Source of the DNA: Candidatus Brocadia pituitae | Lineage (GTDB): Bacteria; Planctomycetota; Brocadiia; Brocadiales; Brocadiaceae | Length of the DNA: 64,000 nucleotides | Direction of reading: 5' to 3' | Assembly: GCA_017347445.1 (NCBI GenBank) | Contig: AP021856.1 | Coordinates: 2,550,613 to 2,614,612 of the forward strand | Shown: in pieces, positions 39,994-48,373 of the stretch | Position numbering within the stretch: position 1 is the first letter of the stretch | How the letters are laid out: the number at the start of each line of letters is the position of its first letter | The notes under the pieces: generated by a model | The model's input: the letters and a program-made list of their open reading frames with translations, nothing else | Databases searched by the model: none | What the model was told of the DNA's origin: nothing | Program-made: the position numbers and the translations under genes

Positions 39994-42900
39994 ATGAAAA
40001 GGTTGAGCAAGTTCTCGGTGACACCTGCAATCCTCTTATTGGCAATGTCTTTAGCACCGGCTCTTTTTGCTGAACAGAGCGGTACAACCAAATCAACCAG
40101 GCCAGAGGTTGTTCAAAAGACAAAGGGACTCCATATACCCTTTATAGCCAATAAAGGACAGGTAAATAAAAGGGTAAAGTTTTATGCCAGCACCTTTGGA
40201 GGAACTGTTTTTGTGACGAAAGATGGGCAAATCATTTATTCTTTGCCTGTATTTTCCGGGGGAAAAGAGATAATCCCGGAAGATCCAAAGGGAAATGATC
40301 AAAAAAGGCGCGCTAACGATGGTGTTCATGATGAAAAAACCAGAAGGGGAGTGGTCATAAAAGAGAAGTTTGTAGGCGGAAATATCATTAATACTACGAT
40401 AGCAGGGGAAGGAAAAGCCATAACAAATGTGAATTATTTTAAAGGGGGAGCACCATCCCGGTGGAAGACCAATGTTCCAACGTATAATATGGTAAGTCTT
40501 GGTGATGTATATCAGGGAATAGAGCTAAAATTGAAGGCTTATGGAAATAACATTGAAAAGCTTTTTTTTGTAAAACCATATGCAAATCCTGAAAAGATAA
40601 AAATATCGTTACGTGGTACAAAAACTTTGAGGGTGAATGCGGAAGGCCAGCTTGATGTAGAGACAGATTTGGGAAGTGTGCAGTTTACAAAACCGCTTGC
40701 CTATCAGGAAATAGAGGGTAAGCGGGTTGAGGTAGCTGTTGAATATCAAATTCAGAAGGCAGAAAGTAGAAGAAAATCTCTTAAATCCAAAAACAGAAAT
40801 TCGAATCCGGAAATCGAAAATGTATATGGTTTCAAGGTTTCAAACTATGATAAAAAAAGAGATCTTATAATTGACCCCTTCCTGGCATCCACCTATTTGG
40901 GAGGAAGTGATAGTGATAGTGGCTATTCTGTTGCAATAGACCCAGGTGGAAATGTTTATGTAACTGGTAATACCTGGTCATCAGATTTTCCAGCAACGAA
41001 TACCTATGGTACTTCCTATAATACTATTTATGAAGGTTCTGTGGATGCCTTTATATCAAAACTCAATGAGGATTTAACGAGTCTTCTTGCCTCCACCTAC
41101 CTGGGCGGATCTGACTTTGACAGCTCTAATTCTCTTGCCATAGATTCAGGTGGGAATATCTATGTGGCAGGTAATACATTTTCTACAGATTTTCCAGTGA
41201 GCGGTTCTCCTTATGATACCTCTCCTAATGGTTCTGATGATGCCTTTGTGTCAAAACTCAATGGGGAATTAACAAGTCTTCTTGCATCTACGTATCTGGG
41301 AGGTACTGACAGTGACAGTATCAATTCTCTGGCGATAGACTCAGGTGGAAATATCTATGCAGGTGGTGGGACTTGGTCGTCTGACTTTCCAACTACAACA
41401 ATTCCTCTCGCCTACGATGGTGTTCTTGGTGGTAATATTGATGCCTTTGTATCAAAGCTCAACGGGAATTTAACAAGCCTTCTTGCTTCCACTTATTTAG
41501 GAGGAACTGACTTTGAAAACGCCAGTTCTCTGGCAGTAGGTTCCGGTGGGAATATCTATGTGACGGGTGACACGGGATCGTCAGACTTTCCAACTACGAC
41601 GATTCCTCTCGCTTACGACGCCGCTCTCAATGGTTTTAGCGATGTCTTTGTATCAAAGCTTAATGGGGATTTAACAGGCATTCTTGCATCCACCTATGTG
41701 GGAGGATCGGGCACTGATTACGGGTATTCTGTTGCCATAGGTTCTGGTGGAAATATTTATGTGGCAGGCGAGACCGGGTCATCGAACTTTCCAACAAATA
41801 ATACTTCTGGTATTTCGTATGATACAACGATTAATGGTGATATTGATGCCTTTGTATTAAAACTCAACGGTGATTTATCAAGCCTTCTTGCCTCCACGTA
41901 TCTGGGAGGAGATTTCTGGGAATATTGCTCTTCTCTTGCCATAGATTCAGACGGAAATATCTATGTGGCAGGTGGTACTGCGTCTTCAACCTTTCCAACA
42001 ACCCTTGGTGCTCATGATTCCACTTATAATGGTGTTATTGATAGTGGCGATATTGACACCTTTGTATCAAAGTTGCGTGGGGATTTAACAGCCCTTCTTA
42101 CATCTACGTATCTGGGAGGATCTCAGTACGATCCAGGCTATTCTATAGCTCTGGATACAGATGGAAATATCTATGTGGCTGGTGAGACTCTGTCATCAAA
42201 TTTTCCAACAACCAATGGTGCTTATGACAGGAATTACAATGAGAGTGAAATATTTGTGACAAAGTTTGACCTTAACCCGCCGACGGTAAGTTCGACGAAT
42301 CCTGCGAATAATGCGACCGGTGTGGCGATTACCAGTAACCTTACGGCCACGTTCAGTGAGGCGATGGCTCCCGCCACCATCAACAGTACCACATTTACCG
42401 TAAACGGGGTAGCCGGAGCGGTGAGTCTCTCAGCCGATGGTTTGACGGCAACCTTCAATCCAAACGTAGATCTGGCTAATTCCACCCTCTACACGGCAAC
42501 GATTACGACAGGGGCGAAGGATTTGAACAACAATGCCATGGCCACCAATTTCGTCTGGAGCTTTACCACGGCTGCAACGCAGGATACGACACCGCCGACG
42601 GTAAGTTCAACGAATCCGGCGAATAATGCGACCGGTGTGGCAGTTGCCAGCAACCTTACGGCCACATTCAGTGAGGCGATGGCTCCCGCCACCATCAACA
42701 GTACCACATTTACCGTAAACGGGGTAGCCGGAGTGGTGAGTCTCTCAGCCGATGGTATAACGGCAACCTTCAATCCAAACGTAGATCTGGCCAACTCCAC
42801 CCTCTACACGGCAACGATTACGACAGGGGCGAAGGATGCGAACAACAATGCCATGGCCGCCAATTTCGTCTGGAGCTTTACCACGGCTGCAACGGGGCCA

Positions 42901-43515
42901 ATTAGTGGGCAGCAGGCATTCTACGCCTTCGATGAAGGAAGCGGGACGATTGCAAACGATTCATCCGGTAACGGCAATAATGGCAACATTATAGGGGCGA
43001 CATGGACAACGGGGAAGAGTGGAGGCGGGTTAAGCTTTGATGGGAATGATTATGTCAGCAGAACGACCCCTTCCGCAGGACTGAAACCTTCGCTGGAAGT
43101 TACAACGGCGGTATGGATCAGAACGAGCGCTACAGACACAGGAGGAGCGGAGATAGTATCTATGGGAGATAGCTATGCCATGCGGGTTCGAACAAATGGG
43201 AATATACAGTTCTTCTATTACACCGGCACGACGTGGAGAGGTATTATAACAACAGGTGTCAATGTACGGGACGGTGTGTGGCACCATATCGTTGGACAGA
43301 AGAGCAGTACCGCCTTGCAAATATACGTGGACGGGGTCTCCAGGGCAAGTACCCCAACTACGGGTACAATTGCCTATACGCTGGGAACGGGCTTATCTGT
43401 CGGCAGGCATGGGAATGGTGAGACAATCTATGATTTTGTCGGCGCCATCGATGATGTCCGCATCTACAATCGAGCCTTGAGCGCCCAGGAAGTACAGACG
43501 TTATATGTTCCTTAG
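39994..43515 (+). CDS. giant secreted SBBP beta-propeller protein with Big_5 and LamG-like domains (paralogue 1)
   Basis: 1173 residues, preceded by a purine-rich AAAGGGGGGG region. Order: signal peptide (ITEILLLAMSLAP-type start, ending near ALFAEQ); N-terminal domain about 40-300 with PFIANKGQVNKRVKFYAST, VNYFKGGAPSRWKTNVPTYN and AYQEIEGKRVEVAVEYQI; seven SBBP repeats about 300-765 (each LLASTYLGGSDxDSxxSLAI, then GGNIYVxGxTxSSDFP and DAFVSKLNGDLT); two Ig-like Big_5 domains about 765-965 (PPTVSSTNPANNATGVA); and a LamG/concanavalin-like domain 970-1173 (QQAFYAFDEGSGTIANDSSG, DDVRIYNRALSAQEV). Seven SBBP units suggest one seven-bladed propeller. Exported surface or matrix protein, possibly glycan-binding through LamG; function not shown. 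Confidence 0.88.
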   Translation: MKRLSKFSVTPAILLLAMSLAPALFAEQSGTTKSTRPEVVQKTKGLHIPFIANKGQVNKRVKFYASTFGGTVFVTKDGQIIYSLPVFSGGKEIIPEDPKGNDQKRRANDGVHDEKTRRGVVIKEKFVGGNIINTTIAGEGKAITNVNYFKGGAPSRWKTNVPTYNMVSLGDVYQGIELKLKAYGNNIEKLFFVKPYANPEKIKISLRGTKTLRVNAEGQLDVETDLGSVQFTKPLAYQEIEGKRVEVAVEYQIQKAESRRKSLKSKNRNSNPEIENVYGFKVSNYDKKRDLIIDPFLASTYLGGSDSDSGYSVAIDPGGNVYVTGNTWSSDFPATNTYGTSYNTIYEGSVDAFISKLNEDLTSLLASTYLGGSDFDSSNSLAIDSGGNIYVAGNTFSTDFPVSGSPYDTSPNGSDDAFVSKLNGELTSLLASTYLGGTDSDSINSLAIDSGGNIYAGGGTWSSDFPTTTIPLAYDGVLGGNIDAFVSKLNGNLTSLLASTYLGGTDFENASSLAVGSGGNIYVTGDTGSSDFPTTTIPLAYDAALNGFSDVFVSKLNGDLTGILASTYVGGSGTDYGYSVAIGSGGNIYVAGETGSSNFPTNNTSGISYDTTINGDIDAFVLKLNGDLSSLLASTYLGGDFWEYCSSLAIDSDGNIYVAGGTASSTFPTTLGAHDSTYNGVIDSGDIDTFVSKLRGDLTALLTSTYLGGSQYDPGYSIALDTDGNIYVAGETLSSNFPTTNGAYDRNYNESEIFVTKFDLNPPTVSSTNPANNATGVAITSNLTATFSEAMAPATINSTTFTVNGVAGAVSLSADGLTATFNPNVDLANSTLYTATITTGAKDLNNNAMATNFVWSFTTAATQDTTPPTVSSTNPANNATGVAVASNLTATFSEAMAPATINSTTFTVNGVAGVVSLSADGITATFNPNVDLANSTLYTATITTGAKDANNNAMAANFVWSFTTAATGPISGQQAFYAFDEGSGTIANDSSGNGNNGNIIGATWTTGKSGGGLSFDGNDYVSRTTPSAGLKPSLEVTTAVWIRTSATDTGGAEIVSMGDSYAMRVRTNGNIQFFYYTGTTWRGIITTGVNVRDGVWHHIVGQKSSTALQIYVDGVSRASTPTTGTIAYTLGTGLSVGRHGNGETIYDFVGAIDDVRIYNRALSAQEVQTLYVP

Positions 43516-43763
43516 TAGAATATGCACGATAGCGTGTTGCGAAGCGTCGCCAGAGGTTTCAGTTGAAGGCATTCGCCAAGAGAGGAATTGGCGGATGCCA
43601 GAATACCTGTCATGTGCAATTGAGCATGAATGAATTATCGGAAAACAATAAGTATTATGCAGAGGCTTGTCAGGCATGGTGGTAAAGAAATTAAAAGGTG
43701 AGAATGGAATGTGACAGAAACTGTTGCGATTTAAATAATTGCAGATCTCAAAGGGAGGGGATT

Positions 43764-45311
43764 ATGAAAACGAAAGATAACAAAGGAAAAGGAGTCAGGG
43801 TGATGGTTAGGGGAATGAAGTATGCGCTATTGATAGCGCTGTTGTTAGTTTCAATAAAGCCCGCCTATGCAAATTTGGCTGAAGTTGGGCCGAATCATCC
43901 GATTAGTGGTTTTCCCGTTTATTATGGGGATGGAAGCGTAAGATTAGAAATTGGTTTGGACCCGGTTTTGAATTTTTTTGATCCTCCAGTTGTGGGAAAC
44001 ACCTATTCTGAGCAGATTGGATTTGGGGCTGAAGCGTTTTATTGGCTCTGTGAAGCTCTGATTGATTTACCCGCTGGAAACAGGTTTAGATATGTTACGG
44101 CATTGGAAGCAGCCTTTGCTACCGAAGATCCTGTATATGGTGACCAACTTGTCTTTACGCGTATCCGCTTTGTAATGGATGCCCCTGTTGCCGGAACCTA
44201 TACAATAACGCATCCTTTTGGTGTCGATGTCTTTAACAATGTTGCGGCAGGGGCAAGAACGATTTTTCATACCATAGACAAAGGAACTTTTTTCCCTGAT
44301 TTTACCGGGGCTCTTACTTCCCGCGTCGGGCCTCTTTTCCTTAAAGCAGTGAATCCGGCTCCACCAGCCGGCTTTTTAGGTGACCCGAATATTGAACAAA
44401 CAATAACCGGCAGCCCGTTTAATACGAACTTTGTCAGGATTGAAGGCCCTGTTGGTTCAAACCTCGATGGCAATGGAAACAACTCTGTCCAGACAAATCT
44501 ATTTTCAGTTTCGGGTAAGATATTTAGTGGTATAGCGCCCACACCGCTGTTCGTTAGACGCGCTGAGTATCAACGTGCCGTTACAGGAAATATTGATATT
44601 TTTATAACCTCTGCTTTGGACGCGGTGGCTTCGTTCACCGGTACCGGCCTTCCGGTAACTCCTATGAATGGTGACGGTACTGGCAAATTTTTTGGTCAGC
44701 TTAACTTGAATGACGCAAGTAATCTTCCTCCGACAGTGAGTATTACCACTGTGCGTGCACCCGACATGTCAGCTACAACAAAAATACAAGATCTCACTGA
44801 TGCAGTTACCATAACCAGAGCCGATTATGATGTAACAGCGGGAACTCTGGCAATTCATGCAAATTCCAGCGATGCATTTGCACCGCCAACGTTGACAGCT
44901 ACAGGGTATGGTAATTTAACGAATGGGAACGTGGTGGTGAACAATGTCCTTGTCCCACCACCGGATGTAACGGTTACTTCCTCTGCAGGAGGTTCCTCAA
45001 CAAAGACCGTGCAGGTAATTAATCCGCCTTCAGAGGTTTTAACGGTGACAAGGGCCTTTTTCAGGACCGTTGGTAACGCATGGCTGGTCAGTGGAACTGA
45101 TTCGGTTACTACCACGGGAAATATTATAACAATTCATTTGGGAGGTCTTGGCGGCCCTGTTATTGGTACGGTACAGTCCACGCTGACGGGTGTGTGGAAC
45201 ATTATTTCCCAAAATTCCGGCATAATCCCCAATCAGGGAGACACGATTACTCTGGAATCTACGGCTGGTGCATTATTGACGGCCATTCCAATTACCATTA
45301 TAAGGCGATAA
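43764..45311 (+). CDS. secreted protein of unknown function between the two SBBP paralogues
   Basis: 515 residues from the ATG at 43764, which GGGAGGGG precedes by a few bases; an upstream in-frame start adds an unlikely Cys-rich leader. A signal peptide (MKYALLIALLLVSIKPAYAN) is followed by a ~300-residue beta-rich region with HPISGFPVYYGDGSVRLEIG and PVAGTYTITHPFGVDVFNN, then a C-terminal part of Ig-like segments (PPTVSITTVRAPDMSATTKI, ITRADYDVTAGTLAIHANSS). I do not recognise a family. Its tight place between two paralogous surface proteins and the 26-base gap to the next gene suggest cotranscription and an envelope or extracellular role. Confidence 0.75.
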   Translation: MKTKDNKGKGVRVMVRGMKYALLIALLLVSIKPAYANLAEVGPNHPISGFPVYYGDGSVRLEIGLDPVLNFFDPPVVGNTYSEQIGFGAEAFYWLCEALIDLPAGNRFRYVTALEAAFATEDPVYGDQLVFTRIRFVMDAPVAGTYTITHPFGVDVFNNVAAGARTIFHTIDKGTFFPDFTGALTSRVGPLFLKAVNPAPPAGFLGDPNIEQTITGSPFNTNFVRIEGPVGSNLDGNGNNSVQTNLFSVSGKIFSGIAPTPLFVRRAEYQRAVTGNIDIFITSALDAVASFTGTGLPVTPMNGDGTGKFFGQLNLNDASNLPPTVSITTVRAPDMSATTKIQDLTDAVTITRADYDVTAGTLAIHANSSDAFAPPTLTATGYGNLTNGNVVVNNVLVPPPDVTVTSSAGGSSTKTVQVINPPSEVLTVTRAFFRTVGNAWLVSGTDSVTTTGNIITIHLGGLGGPVIGTVQSTLTGVWNIISQNSGIIPNQGDTITLESTAGALLTAIPITIIRR

Positions 45312-45337
45312 CAATGAGATTTCGGAGGATAATAAAC

Positions 45338-48300
45338 ATGAATAAGACACGTAAGGTTTTTACACTACCTGTGATTCTTATGCTGGCAGTGTCTCTCATA
45401 TCGCCTCTTCTGGCCGATCAGGAAGGCGTAAGTAAGACACCAAAAGCAGAAGTCATTCAAAAGACACAAAAACTCCAAATGCCTTTCATAGCCAATGCAG
45501 GTCAAATCAATGGACGGGTAAAGTATTATGTCAGAACCTTTGGAGGCAGTGTGTATGTGACGAAAGACGGGGAGATAGTCTATTCTCTCCCAAAATTTGA
45601 AGGGAAAAAAGAGTCTCTCCCTGATCCACAACCTGCAATCCGGAATCTGAAATCTGATGCCAGGGGACTGGTGCTTAAGGAGGAGGTTATAGGTGGAAAA
45701 GTCAGTAAGATCCGTGGTGAAGAAAAAGGCATTGCCCGGGTGAATTATTTTAAAGGAAACACCCCATCCAGGTGGAAGAGAAACATCCCATCATACAACA
45801 TCGTGAATCTTGGCGAGGTGTATAAGGGTGTGGAACTCAAGCTGAAGGCTTACGGGAACAATGTCGAAAAGCTCTTTTGTGTGAAACCGGATACTGATCC
45901 ATCTTCGATAAAGATAAAACTAAGTGGGGCAAGGTCTTTAAAGGTAAATGAAAAGGGACAGCTTGAAGTAGAAACAGAATTGGGACCGGTTAAATTTACA
46001 AAACCGCTGGCCTATCAGGAAATTGAGGGTAAGAGGGTTGATGTAGCTGTTGAATATCAAATTCTGAAGCCAGAAGGTAGAAAGAAATCTCTTAAATCAG
46101 AAATCCGAAATCCGAATTCTGAAATCGAAAATGTTTATGGTTTCAAAGTTGCATCCTATGAAAAAACAAAGGAACTCATTATTGATCCCCTGCTTGCGTC
46201 TACTTATCTGGGGGGAGCAGGCTCTGATTACGGATATTCTATGGGAATTGATCCAGATGGAAATGTCTATGTTTCCGGGGAAACGGTATCAACCGATTTC
46301 CCGGCAACGAATACCTATGGCGTTTCTTATGATACCGGCCTGGGCGGCGATGTTGATGCCTTTATAGCAAAATTCAATGGAAATTTAACTACCCTTCTTG
46401 CTTCTACCTATTTTGGAGGAACGGGCTTTGACAGCGTCAGTTCCCTGGTCGTGGGTTCAGGGGGAAATATCTATGTAACCGGCGGAACACAATCATCTGA
46501 TTTTCCCGTATTTAACGGTGTTGATACCTCACATGGTGGATTCAATGACGCCTTTGTTTCAAAATTCAATGGGCAATTAACAAATCTCCTTGCTTCTACG
46601 TATCTGGGAGGGTCCGGAAATGATCACGGTTATTCTTTAGCCACGGATCAGAGTGGAAATATCTGCGTGAGTGGCGAGACCGGGTCTTCTGATTTCCCAA
46701 CGGCAAACATAAACGGGACTTCCTATGATACCACCCGTGGTGGGGATATTGATGCCTTTATAACAAAACTTAATGGAGATTTAACGGGTGTGCTCGCTTC
46801 CACCTATTTGGGAGGTTCTGATTTTGACAGCAGCAGTTCTCTATCTATAGACTTAGATGGAAATCTATTTGTAAGTGGTGGGACTGGATCGTCAGATTTT
46901 CCAATCCTGGCTAACCCTGTTCCTTATAAGGGTGCTTTTGCAGGTTCTCTTGATGCCTTTATAGCAAAACTCAATGGAAATTTAACTACCCTTCTTGCCT
47001 CTACCTATCTGGGAGGCTCTGGCTCTGATTACGCGTATTCCCTTATCGCATCTGCTGGAAATATCTATGTGTCCGGTGAAGCCGGTACTGGTACAACAAA
47101 TTTTCCAACAACTCCAGGAGCTCATGATCAAATTCTTGAAGGTGATATGGATGCCTTCGTGGCAAAACTTAGTGGAGATTTAACAGGCCTTCTTGCCTCT
47201 ACCTATCTGGGAGGCGCCTTCTGGGAATATAGTTCTTCTATAGATATAGATTCAGCAGGAGACGTGTATGTAGCTGGTGGGACAGCATCAGATGATTTTC
47301 CAACAATCCCGGTCGCTTATGATACAACTTTTAATGGCACTTTTGGCGGCGGTGATATTGACACCTTTGTATCGAAGCTTAATGGAGAATTAACGAACCT
47401 TCTTGCTTCAACGTATCTGGGTGGATTTAACTACGATACTTTGCATGATATGGCCAGAGGTGCGGATGGCAATGTTTATGTCATTGGTGAAACACTTTCA
47501 GATAACTTTCCTATGACCCTTAATGTTTATGATAATTCTTTTTCGTATCATGAGGTATTTGTTTCAAGGTTCGATAGTGATTTATCTGCCGATACGACAC
47601 TGCCGACGGTAATTTCAACGAATCCTGCAAACAATGCGACCGGTGTGGCGGTTGCCAGTGACCTTACGGCCACGTTCAGCGAGGCGATGGCTCTCGCCAC
47701 CATCAACAGTACCACATTTACCGTAAACGGGGTAGCCGGAGTGGTGAGTCTCTCAGCCGATGGTCTGACAGCAACCTTCAATCCAGGCGTTGATCTGGCC
47801 AACTCCACCCTTTACACGGCAACGATTACGACAGGGGCGAAGGATTTGAATAACAATGCCATGGCCACCAATTTCGTCTGGAGCTTTACCACCGGTGCTG
47901 CGCCTGATATAACGCCGCCGACGGTAAGTGCAACGAATCCTGCAAACAATGCGACCGGTGTGGCGGTTGCCAGTGACCTTACGGCCACGTTCAGCGAGGC
48001 GATGGCTCCCGCCACCATCAACAGTACCACATTTACCGTAAACGGGGTAGCCGGAGTGGTGAGTCTCTCAGCCGATGGTCTGACAGCAACCTTCAATCCA
48101 GGCGTTGATCTGGCCAACTCCACCCTTTACACGGCAACGATTACGACAGGGGCGAAGGATTTGAATAACAATGCCATGGCCACCAATTTCGTCTGGAGCT
48201 TTACCACCGGTGCTGCGCCTGATATAACGCCGCCGACGGTAAGTGCAACGAATCCTGCAAACAATGCGACCGGTGTGGCGGTTGCCAGTGACCTTACGGC

Positions 48301-48373
48301 CACATTCAGTGAGGCGATGGATCCCACCACCATCAACAGTACCACTTTACGTAAACGGGGTAGCCGGTGGTGA
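45338..48373 (+). CDS. SBBP beta-propeller surface protein, paralogue 2 (5' intact part)
   Basis: ATG at 45338 with CGGAGG nine bases upstream; the open frame extends earlier but overlaps the previous gene. It is a close paralogue of 39994-43515: signal peptide (VILMLAVSLISPLLA), N-terminal domain (MPFIANAGQINGRVKYYVRT, VNYFKGNTPSRWKRNIPSYN), seven SBBP repeats, and two and a half Big_5 domains. Around 48343 and 48366 two deletions relative to its own repeats (ACCACTTTACGT for ACCACATTTACCGT, and loss of AG) shift the frame, and the protein stops in foreign residues (TTLRKRGSRW) at 48373. The missing C-terminal Big_5/LamG part lies downstream in pieces. Confidence 0.8.
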   Translation: MNKTRKVFTLPVILMLAVSLISPLLADQEGVSKTPKAEVIQKTQKLQMPFIANAGQINGRVKYYVRTFGGSVYVTKDGEIVYSLPKFEGKKESLPDPQPAIRNLKSDARGLVLKEEVIGGKVSKIRGEEKGIARVNYFKGNTPSRWKRNIPSYNIVNLGEVYKGVELKLKAYGNNVEKLFCVKPDTDPSSIKIKLSGARSLKVNEKGQLEVETELGPVKFTKPLAYQEIEGKRVDVAVEYQILKPEGRKKSLKSEIRNPNSEIENVYGFKVASYEKTKELIIDPLLASTYLGGAGSDYGYSMGIDPDGNVYVSGETVSTDFPATNTYGVSYDTGLGGDVDAFIAKFNGNLTTLLASTYFGGTGFDSVSSLVVGSGGNIYVTGGTQSSDFPVFNGVDTSHGGFNDAFVSKFNGQLTNLLASTYLGGSGNDHGYSLATDQSGNICVSGETGSSDFPTANINGTSYDTTRGGDIDAFITKLNGDLTGVLASTYLGGSDFDSSSSLSIDLDGNLFVSGGTGSSDFPILANPVPYKGAFAGSLDAFIAKLNGNLTTLLASTYLGGSGSDYAYSLIASAGNIYVSGEAGTGTTNFPTTPGAHDQILEGDMDAFVAKLSGDLTGLLASTYLGGAFWEYSSSIDIDSAGDVYVAGGTASDDFPTIPVAYDTTFNGTFGGGDIDTFVSKLNGELTNLLASTYLGGFNYDTLHDMARGADGNVYVIGETLSDNFPMTLNVYDNSFSYHEVFVSRFDSDLSADTTLPTVISTNPANNATGVAVASDLTATFSEAMALATINSTTFTVNGVAGVVSLSADGLTATFNPGVDLANSTLYTATITTGAKDLNNNAMATNFVWSFTTGAAPDITPPTVSATNPANNATGVAVASDLTATFSEAMAPATINSTTFTVNGVAGVVSLSADGLTATFNPGVDLANSTLYTATITTGAKDLNNNAMATNFVWSFTTGAAPDITPPTVSATNPANNATGVAVASDLTATFSEAMDPTTINSTTLRKRGSRW

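Noticed and set aside
40900-42250. Regular spaced repeats in the surface genes as a possible CRISPR array
   Set aside because: Repeats of ~200-220 bases in one open frame encode SBBP protein units; no short identical repeats with unique spacers and no cas genes.
42234-42800. Long minus-strand ORFs (MELARSTFGLKVAV... type) recurring over the Big_5 repeats
   Set aside because: They are the antisense shadows of the repeated Ig-like domain DNA; the same peptide recurs wherever a Big_5 copy lies, and no ribosome-binding site or family supports them.
43030-43320. Minus- and plus-strand ORFs over the LamG copies (also at 48805-51246)
   Set aside because: Other-frame translations of the LamG-like module; present in each copy only because the DNA is repeated.
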